Shown: positions 26,412 to 35,405, numbered from the stretch's first letter. The stretch is DNA of 64,000 bases from Burkholderiales bacterium (GCA_021299735.1 JAJTEM010000001.1:186001-250000); one strand, 5' to 3'. Notes: generated by a model not told the origin, from the sequence alone. A program made the numbers and translations.

Positions 26412-26487
26412 GCGGCTGTAGCTCAGTGGATAGAGTATTGGCCTCCGAAGCCAAGGGTCGTGGGTTCGATCCCCGCCAGCCGCGCCA
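26412..26487 (+). tRNA. tRNA-Arg (anticodon CCG)
   Basis: A full 76-nt cloverleaf with encoded CCA: acceptor GCGGCTG/CAGCCGC, D-arm GCTC...GAGT, anticodon stem TTGGC/GCCAA around loop CTCCGAA, T-arm GTGGG TTCGATC CCCGC, discriminator G. The anticodon CCG reads CGG. It lies 4 bp from the 3' end of ovoA, and no attachment-site repeat of its 3' end was noticed nearby. Confidence 0.95.
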
Positions 26488-26491
26488 TTTC

Positions 26492-28645
26492 CTATTTTCG
26501 CTTCCAAATTGTCATTTCGCTCAGCGTGTGCTGGTGTTTGCGCCTTGTTTCCCGAATCACGAACGGAACGGCTCGTGGCCCCTCTACCAGCGTGAACTGT
26601 TCGCCCAGTATTTCTTTCAAGCCATCCAGTGTGCTGTACGATTCACCGTCCTTCTTGAAGCCTCCTATCCATTCTTCCCGCTTGGTGTATTCCTCAAGCC
26701 AGGTGTAAGGCGAGGCCAGTACCAACAGCCCGCCCGCATTAATTCGGTTCGAAATATCGAGCAGGAATCGGCGTGGTGAATACAGGCGATCAATCAAATT
26801 GGCGGCCAGTACCAGGTCGAAGCCGGTGTGAATGCTTTTCAAATTGCAGGCATCTCCTTGCCAGAATTCCACGCGTTCGGCTGTGTGGGCCAGGTTCAAA
26901 GTGTCCAGTCGGCGTTCGTAGTAACTGAGCAATTCCCCTTCGTCGGGCAAGGTATAGCGAATGGTGCCCGTTTCTTTCAGGCGTGCGCCAACCTGAATCA
27001 GCAGTGTTGAAAAATCAATGCCGATTACCTTGTTGAATACACGGGCCAACTCAAAACTTGACCGCCCCGTGGCGCAGCCCAAATCAAGCGCCTTACCCAG
27101 CATGCCATTGCCGTGGCGTTGGTGCGCATCCACGGCCAGATCGGCCATGGCTTTCGCAAAGTTGGGTACACCGAAGGCACTGTCGCCGTAATGAAACTCA
27201 GCGTACTGCGACACCAGCGCATCGTTTTCGTAAGTTGACAATGGATTGATTGCTGGTGTGTTGGTAACCACGTAGCGAAACCCCGCATGTTGAAAAAAGT
27301 GTTTGCGAAAAGCATAGCGAGAAGCATGGCGGCTTTCATTGCCGCATGAAATCCAGCTGCCGCCTTTGATTATATTGTGACGGTTGTCAAAAGTTGGGCT
27401 GGTGAAATCGTCGTAAATCGGGTGTACATCAAAACCATCAAAAGGGTAGGTCGGGGTTTCACACCACTGCCAAACATTGCCCACCACGTCGAACAACTCA
27501 CCGTGCGCAAACTGGTTTACCGGGCAGCTGGAAGCCCAGTGGTCCAGGTGCAGGTTGGCCTTGGCCCGAGCGTTGTTGGGCACGTCGGCCAGTTGTGCAT
27601 GGTTGTAAATTCGATTCCATTCGTCCTCGGTGGGAAGCCGCACCGGTTGGCCGGTTTGCTCGGCTTTCCAGCAGCAAAAGGCACGTGCCTCATGGTAGTT
27701 CGTCTCCACGGGCCAGTCCCAAGGCATTGGTACTTCTTCAGCCAACAAGCGCAAGGACCATCTTTTTTCTTCGCCAGCGGCGGGTACCCAAAATGTGGGG
27801 TGCTCGGCTTTTGCAAATTGCTTCCAGCCAGCGCCTTCATCATCCCAGTAATTCGGGTTGGTGTAGCCACCCGCGTTAACAAATTCAAGAAATTCTCCGT
27901 TGCTGACCAAATGCCGCGAAGTTTGAAATGCCGGTACATTGGCCTCGTGATGGCCGTATTCATTGTCCCAACCATAAATGGGTTCGGTAATAGAGCGGCC
28001 CAACACCACTTTGCCTGCAGGAATATTCACCAAGCCATTAACAGGTGCGGCACTTGTGGTGCGGCAGGGCTGCCAGGCCGGGTGTTGCTTCACATAGTGC
28101 AGGGCGTGTTGGCGTATCAGTACTGATGAGGTTTCAAGGTGAATATTTTCGTGTTCTATGCCCATGATCACGGCCCAGAATGGGTCGTGCCAGCCAATTG
28201 GCAAGTTAAAAGGCGTATGGCGAATAACGCTGTCGATTACTTCGCGTGCCTTTCGGCGGTAAGCTCGTACTTCGTCCACGGTGGGCCAGTCGTAGCGGGC
28301 ATCGTCCAGGTCGTCCCAGCTCATTTCGTCCACACCCACGGCGAACATTGATTCCAGCCGTGGGTCTATTCGTTTGTTGATCAGCCCCACCAGCAAAAAC
28401 TTGTTGATAAAAAAAGTGGCGGTGTGGCCCAGGTAAAAAATCAGTGGGTGGCGCAAGCTGATTGGCTTTTTGTAATAGGCTTCGTCGCAGGTCAGCAACT
28501 CAAACAGCGATTCGTAGCGATCAAAGCTGGCGTGAAAGTATTGTAGTAGCTCGCCCCGCTTGGATTCAATATCGCTGCCTGCTAAAAATGGCGTGCGAAG
28601 AAAGTGCTCGCTTTGAGCAAGCATGTCTCGTAGTGGGGAGTTCAT
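26492..28645 (-). CDS. ovoA: 5-histidylcysteine sulfoxide synthase with methyltransferase domain (OvoA)
   Basis: This 717-residue OvoA is the bifunctional enzyme of ovothiol synthesis. It joins cysteine to the C5 of histidine with oxygen and non-heme iron, then methylates the thiol product. Domains are DinB-like (about 25-180) with the iron triad His165/His169/Glu171 in GIEHENIHLET, an FGE/sulfatase-modifying domain (about 200-450; VKGGSWISCGNESRHASRYAF-type end near residue 430), and a C-terminal SAM methyltransferase (LDLGCATGRSSFELAR, near residue 500). The length fits the OvoA family. No OvoB-type lyase is adjacent. The gene is convergent with tRNA-Arg, 4 bp away. Ovothiol is a redox-active thiol that protects against oxidants. 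Confidence 0.93.
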   Translation of the reverse strand: MNSPLRDMLAQSEHFLRTPFLAGSDIESKRGELLQYFHASFDRYESLFELLTCDEAYYKKPISLRHPLIFYLGHTATFFINKFLLVGLINKRIDPRLESMFAVGVDEMSWDDLDDARYDWPTVDEVRAYRRKAREVIDSVIRHTPFNLPIGWHDPFWAVIMGIEHENIHLETSSVLIRQHALHYVKQHPAWQPCRTTSAAPVNGLVNIPAGKVVLGRSITEPIYGWDNEYGHHEANVPAFQTSRHLVSNGEFLEFVNAGGYTNPNYWDDEGAGWKQFAKAEHPTFWVPAAGEEKRWSLRLLAEEVPMPWDWPVETNYHEARAFCCWKAEQTGQPVRLPTEDEWNRIYNHAQLADVPNNARAKANLHLDHWASSCPVNQFAHGELFDVVGNVWQWCETPTYPFDGFDVHPIYDDFTSPTFDNRHNIIKGGSWISCGNESRHASRYAFRKHFFQHAGFRYVVTNTPAINPLSTYENDALVSQYAEFHYGDSAFGVPNFAKAMADLAVDAHQRHGNGMLGKALDLGCATGRSSFELARVFNKVIGIDFSTLLIQVGARLKETGTIRYTLPDEGELLSYYERRLDTLNLAHTAERVEFWQGDACNLKSIHTGFDLVLAANLIDRLYSPRRFLLDISNRINAGGLLVLASPYTWLEEYTKREEWIGGFKKDGESYSTLDGLKEILGEQFTLVEGPRAVPFVIRETRRKHQHTLSEMTIWKRK

Positions 28646-28818
28646 AGGGCCAAACCTGTAGAGTATTTAGAATATTAGTTAGTGTAATAACATACTTTGT
28701 AGTCGTTCAGTGTGTATTTGCCTTGGCATCTTGAATTGCGGATCCGCAGTGCTTATCCATCGCCGGTGCCTGAACTCACGACAGTTAGGGCGTTCAGGGG
28801 GTGTGCCTCGCATAAACT

Positions 28819-29151
28819 ATGCTGTACAACATTGGGCATAAGGAGATCGCCATACGCCCAGCACTATTAGCAATCAGTTCTGTTTTTTTGCCCCTTTTGC
28901 AGGCATGCATTGTTGTGCCCGTGACAACCGAGGTGTATGACGAAGACTGCAAAGTTACTTCGAAGCACATGGAGCTTGAAGCTGTTCAAATCGTGTCCAT
29001 TCACGGTTGTACCAACAGTGAATGTGCCACCATACTGGCCGCTGCGGGTGCAACTGCGGCAGCCAGCGCAGTGATATCAGGAAGCATTGTGGTGGTTGGC
29101 AATGTGGTGTACTGGTTTGAAAAGCAGGGCCGCTGCCAGCGGTTTGATTAG
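28819..29151 (+). CDS. Small predicted lipoprotein
   Basis: A 110-residue protein with a hydrophobic N-terminal segment ending in a lipobox-like FLPLLQAC, then TTEVYDEDCKVTSKHMELE, an Ala-rich hydrophobic stretch (AAAGATAAASAVISGSIVVV) and a C-terminal GRCQRFD. It holds four further Cys residues after the lipobox. The ATG at 28819 is used, but the best ribosome site (AAGGAGA, about 28840) lies downstream of it and precedes only a non-standard ATA codon, so the real start is unclear. I recognise it only as a small conserved-looking lipoprotein of unknown function. Confidence 0.62.
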   Translation: MLYNIGHKEIAIRPALLAISSVFLPLLQACIVVPVTTEVYDEDCKVTSKHMELEAVQIVSIHGCTNSECATILAAAGATAAASAVISGSIVVVGNVVYWFEKQGRCQRFD

Positions 29152-29172
29152 TCTAGACATTGAAGCCGAGAT

Positions 29173-29691
29173 ATGCCCATTCTTCCCGACGTTCTTCAGC
29201 CACAGTTGAATATTGTGTTCTGTGGAACCGCGCCCGGCACATTGTCTGCTCGGCGCGGCGCATATTACGCCAATCCGGGCAATCTGTTTTGGCGCAGTTT
29301 ATTTGAGGTGGGCTTAACACCGGCTCAAATTGCACCTTACGAATTTCAAATGATTACGCAGTACGGGCTTGGGCTGACCGACTTGGCCAAAGAGGCGTAT
29401 GGTTCAGACAGTGCACTTAAAAAGTCTGATTTCGGGCCAAGTGAATTGCATGCAAAAATTTTGCAATACGCTCCGAAAATTCTCGCATTTACCAGTAAGC
29501 GGGCCGGGCAAGAATTTCTTGGTCGCAGGGTGCAATACGGTTTGCAGCTTGAAAAAATCGGTGAAACAGTGTTGTTTGTGCTGCCATCACCCTCGGGTTT
29601 GGCTCGCAGCCATTGGAGCATGGCGCCGTGGCAGGAATTGGCTGCACTAAACCAGCAATGTGGTGGCACCCAAATACAAGCCGGTAGTTAA
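29173..29691 (+). CDS. mug: Mug-type mismatch-specific uracil/thymine-DNA glycosylase
   Basis: A 172-residue member of UDG family 2 (Mug/TDG). It removes uracil or other damaged bases from mismatches with guanine in DNA. Motif 1 is FCGTAPGTLSARRGAYYANP (the Gly-x-x-Pro-Gly and following loop), with GNLFWRSL after it; motif 2 is LPSPSGLARSHW. E. coli Mug has Asn in motif 1 (GINPG) where this protein has Ala (GTAPG), a variation also seen in relatives, so specificity may differ. It starts 22 bp after the lipoprotein gene, on the same strand. Confidence 0.85.
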   Translation: MPILPDVLQPQLNIVFCGTAPGTLSARRGAYYANPGNLFWRSLFEVGLTPAQIAPYEFQMITQYGLGLTDLAKEAYGSDSALKKSDFGPSELHAKILQYAPKILAFTSKRAGQEFLGRRVQYGLQLEKIGETVLFVLPSPSGLARSHWSMAPWQELAALNQQCGGTQIQAGS

Positions 29692-29761
29692 ACCTGGCTC
29701 AGGCAAATAAGCTGGCAATTGAATTCGCAATTGTCACGAAGAATATGCCACACTTCTGCTT

Positions 29762-30331
29762 ATGAAACTTCTCTCGCCTTTACTCAAATTATCGTTCGCC
29801 TCGTTTGTACTTTTTTTCGGTGCAACTGTGCCTGCGCTTGCTGCTGACACGCAGCAGCCTTTGCAAACCATTCAGGCGCTGGATGTACCCCGCTACATGG
29901 GTACCTGGTTTGAAATTGCGAAATACCCCAATCGCTTCCAGAAGCAGTGTGTAGCCAACACCAGCGCAGAGTATTCACTGCAACAGAATGGCTCGGTGAA
30001 AGTGCTGAACCGCTGCCGTTTGGCCAGTGGTGAATTGGAGTTGGCTGAAGGCCAAGCCAGGCAAATTGGTGCAGCAAATTCGCCCAAACTGGAAGTGCGT
30101 TTTGCGCCGGCATGGTTAAGTTGGTTACCCATGGTGTGGGGCAATTATTGGGTAATTGACCTTGACCCTGAATACCAGTTGGTTGCGGTTAGCGAACCCA
30201 AGCGGGAATTTTTATGGGTATTGGCCCGCACACAACAAGTGGACAAAGCCAAATACGATGCCTTGCTGCAACGCTTGAAAGCCAAGGGTTTTGATTTGAA
30301 CAGGCTTGAGCTTTCGCCGCAAGGCAACTAG
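29762..30331 (+). CDS. blc: Blc-like bacterial lipocalin
   Basis: A 189-residue secreted lipocalin. The signal peptide ends in VPALAA; unlike E. coli Blc there is no lipobox Cys, so it should be soluble in the periplasm. The lipocalin signature is VPRYMGTWFEIAKYPNRFQK, followed by VANTSAEYSL, WGNYWVIDLDPEYQLVAVSE and FLWVLARTQQ. Bacterial lipocalins bind lysophospholipids or fatty acids in the envelope, often under stress. It is followed 3 bp later by a small Trp-rich protein gene, a probable operon partner. Confidence 0.88.
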   Translation: MKLLSPLLKLSFASFVLFFGATVPALAADTQQPLQTIQALDVPRYMGTWFEIAKYPNRFQKQCVANTSAEYSLQQNGSVKVLNRCRLASGELELAEGQARQIGAANSPKLEVRFAPAWLSWLPMVWGNYWVIDLDPEYQLVAVSEPKREFLWVLARTQQVDKAKYDALLQRLKAKGFDLNRLELSPQGN

Positions 30332-30334
30332 GCC

Positions 30335-30556
30335 ATGCGGCGCTTGAACCCCAAGAAGTTGCTGCTCAGCAAGTGGACAGCAGTGAACCCGGTGAACAAG
30401 GAAAAGCATTTTCTGGTTCGCGGTTTGGTGAAACCCGAAAGCGATCAGCTGCCCATTGAGCAGTTTGAGCTGGAAGCTGTGCACTCCGGCCGCATACAAA
30501 TTATTCACTGGCGTGATTTGCAAGATGAAGGGCTGTGGCTACAGGGGTGGAAGTAA
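30335..30556 (+). CDS. TIGR02450-type small Trp-rich protein
   Basis: A 73-residue basic protein with conserved Trp positions: NPKKLLLSKWTAVNP, KHFLV, FELEAVHSG, IHWRDLQDEGLWLQGWK. This is the pattern of the TIGR02450 family of about 70 residues, of unknown function. It starts 3 bp after the lipocalin stop, so the two are probably co-translated. Confidence 0.82.
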   Translation: MRRLNPKKLLLSKWTAVNPVNKEKHFLVRGLVKPESDQLPIEQFELEAVHSGRIQIIHWRDLQDEGLWLQGWK

Positions 30557-30561
30557 ACATC

Positions 30562-31350
30562 ATGAAAATTAGTTCGCTATCTACCTGCATGCTGATCGCC
30601 TCGGCAGCAACATCAAAAAATCAAGCCGAGGCCGGTTTGCCTTCAGGTCGATTTATTGCACCAGTCGCCCGTGGGTTGGCAACAGGTGCAATAAGTACAG
30701 GCATCAAAAATATTGTTTCGGGATTGCAGCGGGAGTTGAATGAAAACGTTTGTGTTGAATCCTTCGACTTTAACTCCTCTGGTGCCAGTCAAAATAATAC
30801 TCAACGTTCGCCATCGGTCGTTGTAAAAAAAAGCGTCCGTAACTTTCGCCTTAATTTTGCCAGTAACGCAATGGCAAGCGCCTGTGTCGATAAATTGCTG
30901 GGTGCTACAACAAATGAAGTGATGAAAAACATGCAAAAGCTTGCTTTACCTATTGCATGCATGGGCGTTACTCAAGAAGTATTGGGTAACGTTAGCATAC
31001 CCCCACAATTAAGAGACACGATTTCGTACTGTGCATTTTTTGCTGTGAGCGCCGCACAGTCTAAAGCACCTGTTTCGACAGGGCTCGGAATTACCGGGTT
31101 TCTTGCAGGTGCGTCGCTTGTGAAGCATGTGGGCTGTAACCGCGGTGCAAGTGCTAATCAAGGTGTTTCAGCATCTGCAGCCAGTGGTTTTATGGATCCA
31201 GGGTCAGGTAAAACAATTGGCAATGCCACAGCGAACAGTGATGACGATTACATAAGGCTACGTTATGGGCTCAAGCCAGGCGAAAAGTTTTGGGCTGGGC
31301 CGGATGGAAGTATTTTTGTTCCTGTGACAACAACTGGAACTGTCCAATAA
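30562..31350 (+). CDS. Hypothetical secreted protein, 262 residues
   Basis: A protein with a short N-terminal hydrophobic stretch (LSTCMLIASAATS) that may be a signal peptide, then a Ser/Ala/Gly-rich sequence with hydrophobic segments (YCAFFAVSAAQSKAPVSTGL; GITGFLAGASLVKH). The C-terminus is more acidic (SDDDYIRLRYGLKPGEKFW). ATG 30562, just after the Trp-rich gene, is chosen; an in-frame earlier start at 30535 overlaps that gene. I do not recognise a family. It ends upstream of a 36-bp perfect palindrome. Confidence 0.6.
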   Translation: MKISSLSTCMLIASAATSKNQAEAGLPSGRFIAPVARGLATGAISTGIKNIVSGLQRELNENVCVESFDFNSSGASQNNTQRSPSVVVKKSVRNFRLNFASNAMASACVDKLLGATTNEVMKNMQKLALPIACMGVTQEVLGNVSIPPQLRDTISYCAFFAVSAAQSKAPVSTGLGITGFLAGASLVKHVGCNRGASANQGVSASAASGFMDPGSGKTIGNATANSDDDYIRLRYGLKPGEKFWAGPDGSIFVPVTTTGTVQ

Positions 31351-31470
31351 AAGTTAAAGGCTACTTTATTCTTGCAACCCTTGTCGATACCGGTTTGGGT
31401 ATGATGAGTCAGGGGTATTGTGGAACCCATACTGGAGTACACTGTTGATATCTGATCGCGACTGAACATC

Positions 31471-31506
31471 ATAACAATATTGAGTAAATTTACTCAATAT
31501 TGTTAT
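31471..31506. terminator. 36-bp perfect palindrome between convergent genes
   Basis: ATAACAATATTGAGTAAA and its exact reverse complement adjoin without a spacer, giving an 18-bp-arm palindrome rich in A and T. It sits in the 245-bp gap between the unknown secreted protein and the FkbM gene, which converge. As RNA it folds on both strands, with AT-rich flanks, so a bidirectional terminator is likely. A protein-binding site or cruciform is also possible. Nothing else is seen in this gap. Confidence 0.55.
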
Positions 31507-31595
31507 TAAAGGATCGAGGTAGTCAAAGAATTTTATAATTCATTGTTTTTAAACGGATTTTATTTTTCAATTCCCGTTTCGTGGCACTCAGGCGA

Positions 31596-32336
31596 TCATT
31601 TAACCGCCAACACATTACAAAACCGTCGCCCTGTTTGGTCTTTTTCAAATTCCTTTTCCATTTCGGCAATGGTCATTTTTTTCTGAAGATAATCGTCCAC
31701 CACCATCAGTGAATTAAATCCCAGCGATTGCAGAAACTTTGGAAATTCATTGGGTTCGTATCCAGCCTTTTTCATCCAGGCGGGTGCCCATTCAATAATC
31801 ATGTTCAGGCGTTCTGCTTTGGAAATAGTTCGCCGAGCGCCTTCAAGCACAGCCATTTCATCACCCTGAACATCGCACTTGATAAAGTGCACGGGTTGGT
31901 TGCCATGCGCTTCAAGTAAATGGTCAATTGTGTCCATCGCCACTGAAATTTTTCGTCCATTGTTTTGAAACGGACTCTGCGACACGCCTGAGTTGACGAA
32001 ATCTTCAGTCAGGAAAAATTCAGTGATGCCTTTTGTTTTTCCAACAGCGCAGTTCAGCAGTTCTATATTTTTGTATTGAGACAGATTTTTCCTCAAATGC
32101 GGGAGTACATCGGGTGATGCCTCCACTGCAATTACTCGCCCCGCTGATCCAACCTTGTGGGCCGCCAAAAGGGAGAAATAACCAAAGTTGGCACCGATAT
32201 CCAGGAATGTGTCACCAGGCTGTAAATTTTCGCAAACCACCTTGGTGCTCAGGGGTTCGAAATGGGTATAAATTTTTTGAAGTTTTTCGGGTACTTCAAA
32301 ATACAGATCATCAATAATGTGTGATTCAGTCATCAT
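31596..32336 (-). CDS. FkbM-family SAM methyltransferase, last gene of glycan operon
   Basis: A 246-residue FkbM-type methyltransferase, a family that O-methylates sugars or other hydroxyls. SAM-binding motifs are DTFLDIGANFGYFSLLAAHK and GRVIAVEASPDVLPHLRKN; VHFIKCDVQGDEMAVLEGA is the family's later block. ATG 32336 overlaps the stop of the preceding glycosyltransferase (ATGA), with GGGAAGG upstream. As last gene of the five-gene operon it probably methylates the sugar transferred or modified by the upstream enzymes. Confidence 0.85.
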   Translation of the reverse strand: MMTESHIIDDLYFEVPEKLQKIYTHFEPLSTKVVCENLQPGDTFLDIGANFGYFSLLAAHKVGSAGRVIAVEASPDVLPHLRKNLSQYKNIELLNCAVGKTKGITEFFLTEDFVNSGVSQSPFQNNGRKISVAMDTIDHLLEAHGNQPVHFIKCDVQGDEMAVLEGARRTISKAERLNMIIEWAPAWMKKAGYEPNEFPKFLQSLGFNSLMVVDDYLQKKMTIAEMEKEFEKDQTGRRFCNVLAVK

Positions 32337-34231
32337 GCACGCCACCTTCCCTTGGCCTCCAATACCAGACCGCGCGGCCCTTTCACTTCATCCATGTGGT
32401 GGTATGCCCAGTTCAGTGCTGCGCTCATTTCATCGGAAAAGTCGTTCTCAACAACAGTATGTTCATGCATAAAGTTCTTGGAGCTGACCATGCTGCGAAG
32501 TTCTTCAAGCAAGCCGGGTTCATTAATGTAACGCACAACGCCGTTTACATAGTTGTCAACTGAATCCGCTACACAGTAGTCTGCCAAGCCCAATGAATCG
32601 AGAATATCGAAGTCACTTCGGGAATGCGGTTCTTTGCCAATCAGGCTGATTACGGGCAAGCCAAGCACCATGCAGTCAATGGTGCTTGTGGCATTGCCGA
32701 ACGGGAATGGGCTGAGCGCCAAATGGTTTTGATTCAGTAAATTCAAATAGGCTTCGTAGCCGGTGCGGCGTGCTACCACTGCGGTGGGAAAGTATTTCAA
32801 CAGGCGTCGTTCGGTTGACAAGTGCCCAACACCGTATTCATTTGGAAAGAACATGAAGCGCACAGGATTCGCGGAAAGGCGTTCAATTTCTTTAAGGGCA
32901 GTAATAAAGCCAAGGTTTATTTTCATGGCATTACAGGGCACTGCAATTGACACCACGGAATCATTCAACACTGGCGGGGGCGGAAGTTTTAAATCTTTGT
33001 GCGCCTCGGCCACATTGCTTACGCGGCTATTGAGCAACAGCATGTTTTCGGATACGACCCCTTCCCCGCCATGCACATTGGGTGTGGCAAAAACCAAATC
33101 CATTTCAGTGCTGAAACTGCTGGCTGGGTGGCCAAAGCTCATGGTTTGCAGCGGCGCCCAGCGCAGGTTGGCAAGGGATATTCCCCATGAACGCATGCCC
33201 ACACTCATGAACCAGGCAATATCCGGTGTGCACTGGTTCAGCACTGGTTGAAGGTTCATTTCCTCTTCGGGTACTTCAATGAATTCATCGAACAGGCTGG
33301 TGGATTGTTCGTCTACATCGTCTGCCATCGACACCATCACCATGTAGTAGTCCTGTTTCAGGCGTTTGATCATGGGCGCATACCAACGGTACATGGCGTG
33401 TACCGATTTAAACGTTTCGGCAATTACTGCCATCACGGGTTTGTTGTCGATGTTCCCGGTGTGCCGCACGCTACCAACCGGTTTGGCTTGAATGCCTTTG
33501 GCCTTGTGTACGCGCTTGAACCACTGGTTCAGGTGTTTTTTAATTTCATGTTTGCGCGGGCTGGTGCTGTAGCTGCACAGCATCCAGATATTCGCAATCA
33601 GGGCGCGGTATTGATCAAGCGGGCGAAGTGCGCTGTAAGGGTTGTATTCCTCCAGCAGGAATGTGCGGCCTGCATCGCCAGTGAGTGTAAGCGGCAGGCG
33701 GTCCAGCAGCAGGCCAATTGCCAGCAGTGCCGATGTTTCCGTGCTTTCCAGTGTTAATTCCACCAGGTCGGCAGGTTCCAGGTCGCCCACACTGGCCAGC
33801 AACAAGGCACGCACCAGGGCGGGGTTGTCGGTAAGCTGTTTTGCCTTGCGTTCACGTGCTTTATTCAACAGCAATTTGAGCACTGCGCGATTGTTGCCGT
33901 AGCCTGAAACTTCGAACACATGGCTCATGAAGCGTTTCTGTTTGGTCAGCACCAGCACACTGTTCAGGCTTAAGGTGTGCTTCAGATCGGTCAGAACATT
34001 CACATACAGCGATGCAAAGCGTGTGCAAAGTTCAGTGGTGCCTTGAATATTCAATTGCATCAGGCTGGCATAGGGTTTGTTCTGGCATTCATTCACCAAC
34101 ACAGCCAATTGGTTAATGGTTTTTTCTGCATCTTGCCGCTGCAGGTAAACACCGCTTTCGATGTTTTGAAGTTTGGCGTCGATCTCATCAAACAGCGGTT
34201 GTAATTGTTCTTCCAGGCTGGCTGTGGTCAT
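32333..34231 (-). CDS. GT41 / HMW1C-like glycosyltransferase
   Basis: A 632-residue protein. The N-terminal half (1-330) is helical, resembling the all-alpha domain of HMW1C-type N-glucosyltransferases. The C-terminal half is GT-B with the GT41 features seen in OGT and HMW1C: GISLANLRWAPLQTMSFGHPASS, EDVV-like VVSENMLLLNS, FPNEYGVGHLSTERRLLKYF and the donor-site SPFPFGNATSTIDCMVLGLP. Homologues put hexose on asparagine in adhesins, in the cytoplasm. The target here may be a surface protein such as flagellin or an adhesin, or a glycan; none is encoded nearby. ATG 34231 removes a 20-residue leader unlike the family. It is 19 bp after the oxidoreductase. Confidence 0.76.
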   Translation of the reverse strand: MTTASLEEQLQPLFDEIDAKLQNIESGVYLQRQDAEKTINQLAVLVNECQNKPYASLMQLNIQGTTELCTRFASLYVNVLTDLKHTLSLNSVLVLTKQKRFMSHVFEVSGYGNNRAVLKLLLNKARERKAKQLTDNPALVRALLLASVGDLEPADLVELTLESTETSALLAIGLLLDRLPLTLTGDAGRTFLLEEYNPYSALRPLDQYRALIANIWMLCSYSTSPRKHEIKKHLNQWFKRVHKAKGIQAKPVGSVRHTGNIDNKPVMAVIAETFKSVHAMYRWYAPMIKRLKQDYYMVMVSMADDVDEQSTSLFDEFIEVPEEEMNLQPVLNQCTPDIAWFMSVGMRSWGISLANLRWAPLQTMSFGHPASSFSTEMDLVFATPNVHGGEGVVSENMLLLNSRVSNVAEAHKDLKLPPPPVLNDSVVSIAVPCNAMKINLGFITALKEIERLSANPVRFMFFPNEYGVGHLSTERRLLKYFPTAVVARRTGYEAYLNLLNQNHLALSPFPFGNATSTIDCMVLGLPVISLIGKEPHSRSDFDILDSLGLADYCVADSVDNYVNGVVRYINEPGLLEELRSMVSSKNFMHEHTVVENDFSDEMSAALNWAYHHMDEVKGPRGLVLEAKGRWRA

Positions 34232-34250
34232 GGTTTTAAAATTCTCAAAC

Positions 34251-35405
34251 TTAAAGTGTAATGGTGCGGCCTGTGGCCGAGGCTTGCGCAATCGCCTGGC
34301 TCAGTGCCAGGCCTTCTGCCGCAATCCCTGTCGAAAGGGTGTAGGCATTTAGTTTTTCATCCCGCATGGCTTGTGCAATGTCGGCGTAGTAGTTGGCAAA
34401 AGCTTCGATAAAGCCAGAAGGGTGGCCTGCCTTGAACCGGTTGTAACGGGGCTGTGCGGTTATCTCGCTGCCGGTTGAAATTCGGTCAAGCAACATGCGG
34501 TTGCCTGCTTCATCGGCTGCCTCAATCATTTCCGGGCTTTCCTGGTGCCATTGCAAACTGCCCTTGGTGCCAAACACGCGAATGCGCAGGCCATTGCGGT
34601 AACCCAGTACAGCTTTGCCATACCAGGCATTGACCATCAGGTTGTTGCTGTATTGAATGACAGCATCCACCTCATCAATTAGCCCGGGCGATACGTTGGT
34701 GATTGCGCGTTGCCAGGCATTCACGGCAAGTGGTGTGTTGCCACATACAAAATTCACCAGGCTGTGCAGGTGTACGAAAAGGTCTAGCGATACGCAGCTA
34801 ATGTCGCCATCTTCAAGCCGCCAGGCCTGAATGGCGTGGGTTTTGTTCTGATTGCTCAGCCGCATGTAGGAATCTTGCGGCATTTCAACCATCACTTTGA
34901 ACACGCTGCCAATTGCGCCACTTTCCACGCGGCGCTTCATTTCGCGCACAGCCGGGTAGCCGGTGTAATTGAATATCGAAAACACTTGGGTGTTGTCGGG
35001 CTGTACCCGGGCAAGCAGTTCTTTGCATTCCTGTACATTGGCCAACAAGGGTTTGTCTGAAATAACACGCAAGTTGTGGTCGAGTGCCAAGTGAATGTAT
35101 TGTGCATGCGACTTGATGGGTGTGGCAATTACCACAGCATCTACCTCGTTGGCTACGGCATCAATCAATGCCTCGGCACTGGGGTACAGCTTGTGTGTGG
35201 GCACATTGTATTGGCGGCCCGACTCGGCATTGAATTCCGGGTTGCGGCTAAAACAGCCCGCCACCAATTCAAATTCATTGTCCATTTTCATGGCAATTTC
35301 ATGTACGCGGCCCACGGCTGAATTCACGCCGCCGCCAATCATGGCAACCCGGATGGGTTTTTGCAGTGGCTTAAGGGCGGGTTTATGCGGTTTGTTATTG
35401 CTCAT
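34251..35405 (-). CDS. Gfo/Idh/MocA-family NAD(P)-dependent sugar oxidoreductase
   Basis: A 384-residue protein with an N-terminal Rossmann fold (RVAMIGGGVNSAVGRVHEIA), the family's VDAVVIATPIKSHAQYIHLAL, and DKPLLANVQECKELL where most members have EKP. The C-terminal domain shows HLHSLVNFVCG and AGHPSGFIEAFANYYADI. Such enzymes oxidise sugar hydroxyls or hydrolyse sugars by an NAD-dependent route. In this operon it may form the 3-keto sugar used by the aminotransferase. AAGGA lies upstream of ATG 35405. Its substrate is unknown. Confidence 0.86.
   Translation of the reverse strand: MSNNKPHKPALKPLQKPIRVAMIGGGVNSAVGRVHEIAMKMDNEFELVAGCFSRNPEFNAESGRQYNVPTHKLYPSAEALIDAVANEVDAVVIATPIKSHAQYIHLALDHNLRVISDKPLLANVQECKELLARVQPDNTQVFSIFNYTGYPAVREMKRRVESGAIGSVFKVMVEMPQDSYMRLSNQNKTHAIQAWRLEDGDISCVSLDLFVHLHSLVNFVCGNTPLAVNAWQRAITNVSPGLIDEVDAVIQYSNNLMVNAWYGKAVLGYRNGLRIRVFGTKGSLQWHQESPEMIEAADEAGNRMLLDRISTGSEITAQPRYNRFKAGHPSGFIEAFANYYADIAQAMRDEKLNAYTLSTGIAAEGLALSQAIAQASATGRTITL

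Noticed and set aside
27377-28126. 249-residue open frame antisense to ovoA
   Set aside because: A shadow of a strongly coding gene; no motif and no context.
26412-28818. Genomic island inserted at tRNA-Arg
   Set aside because: No integrase and no repeat of the tRNA 3' end were seen; neighbours look like core genes.
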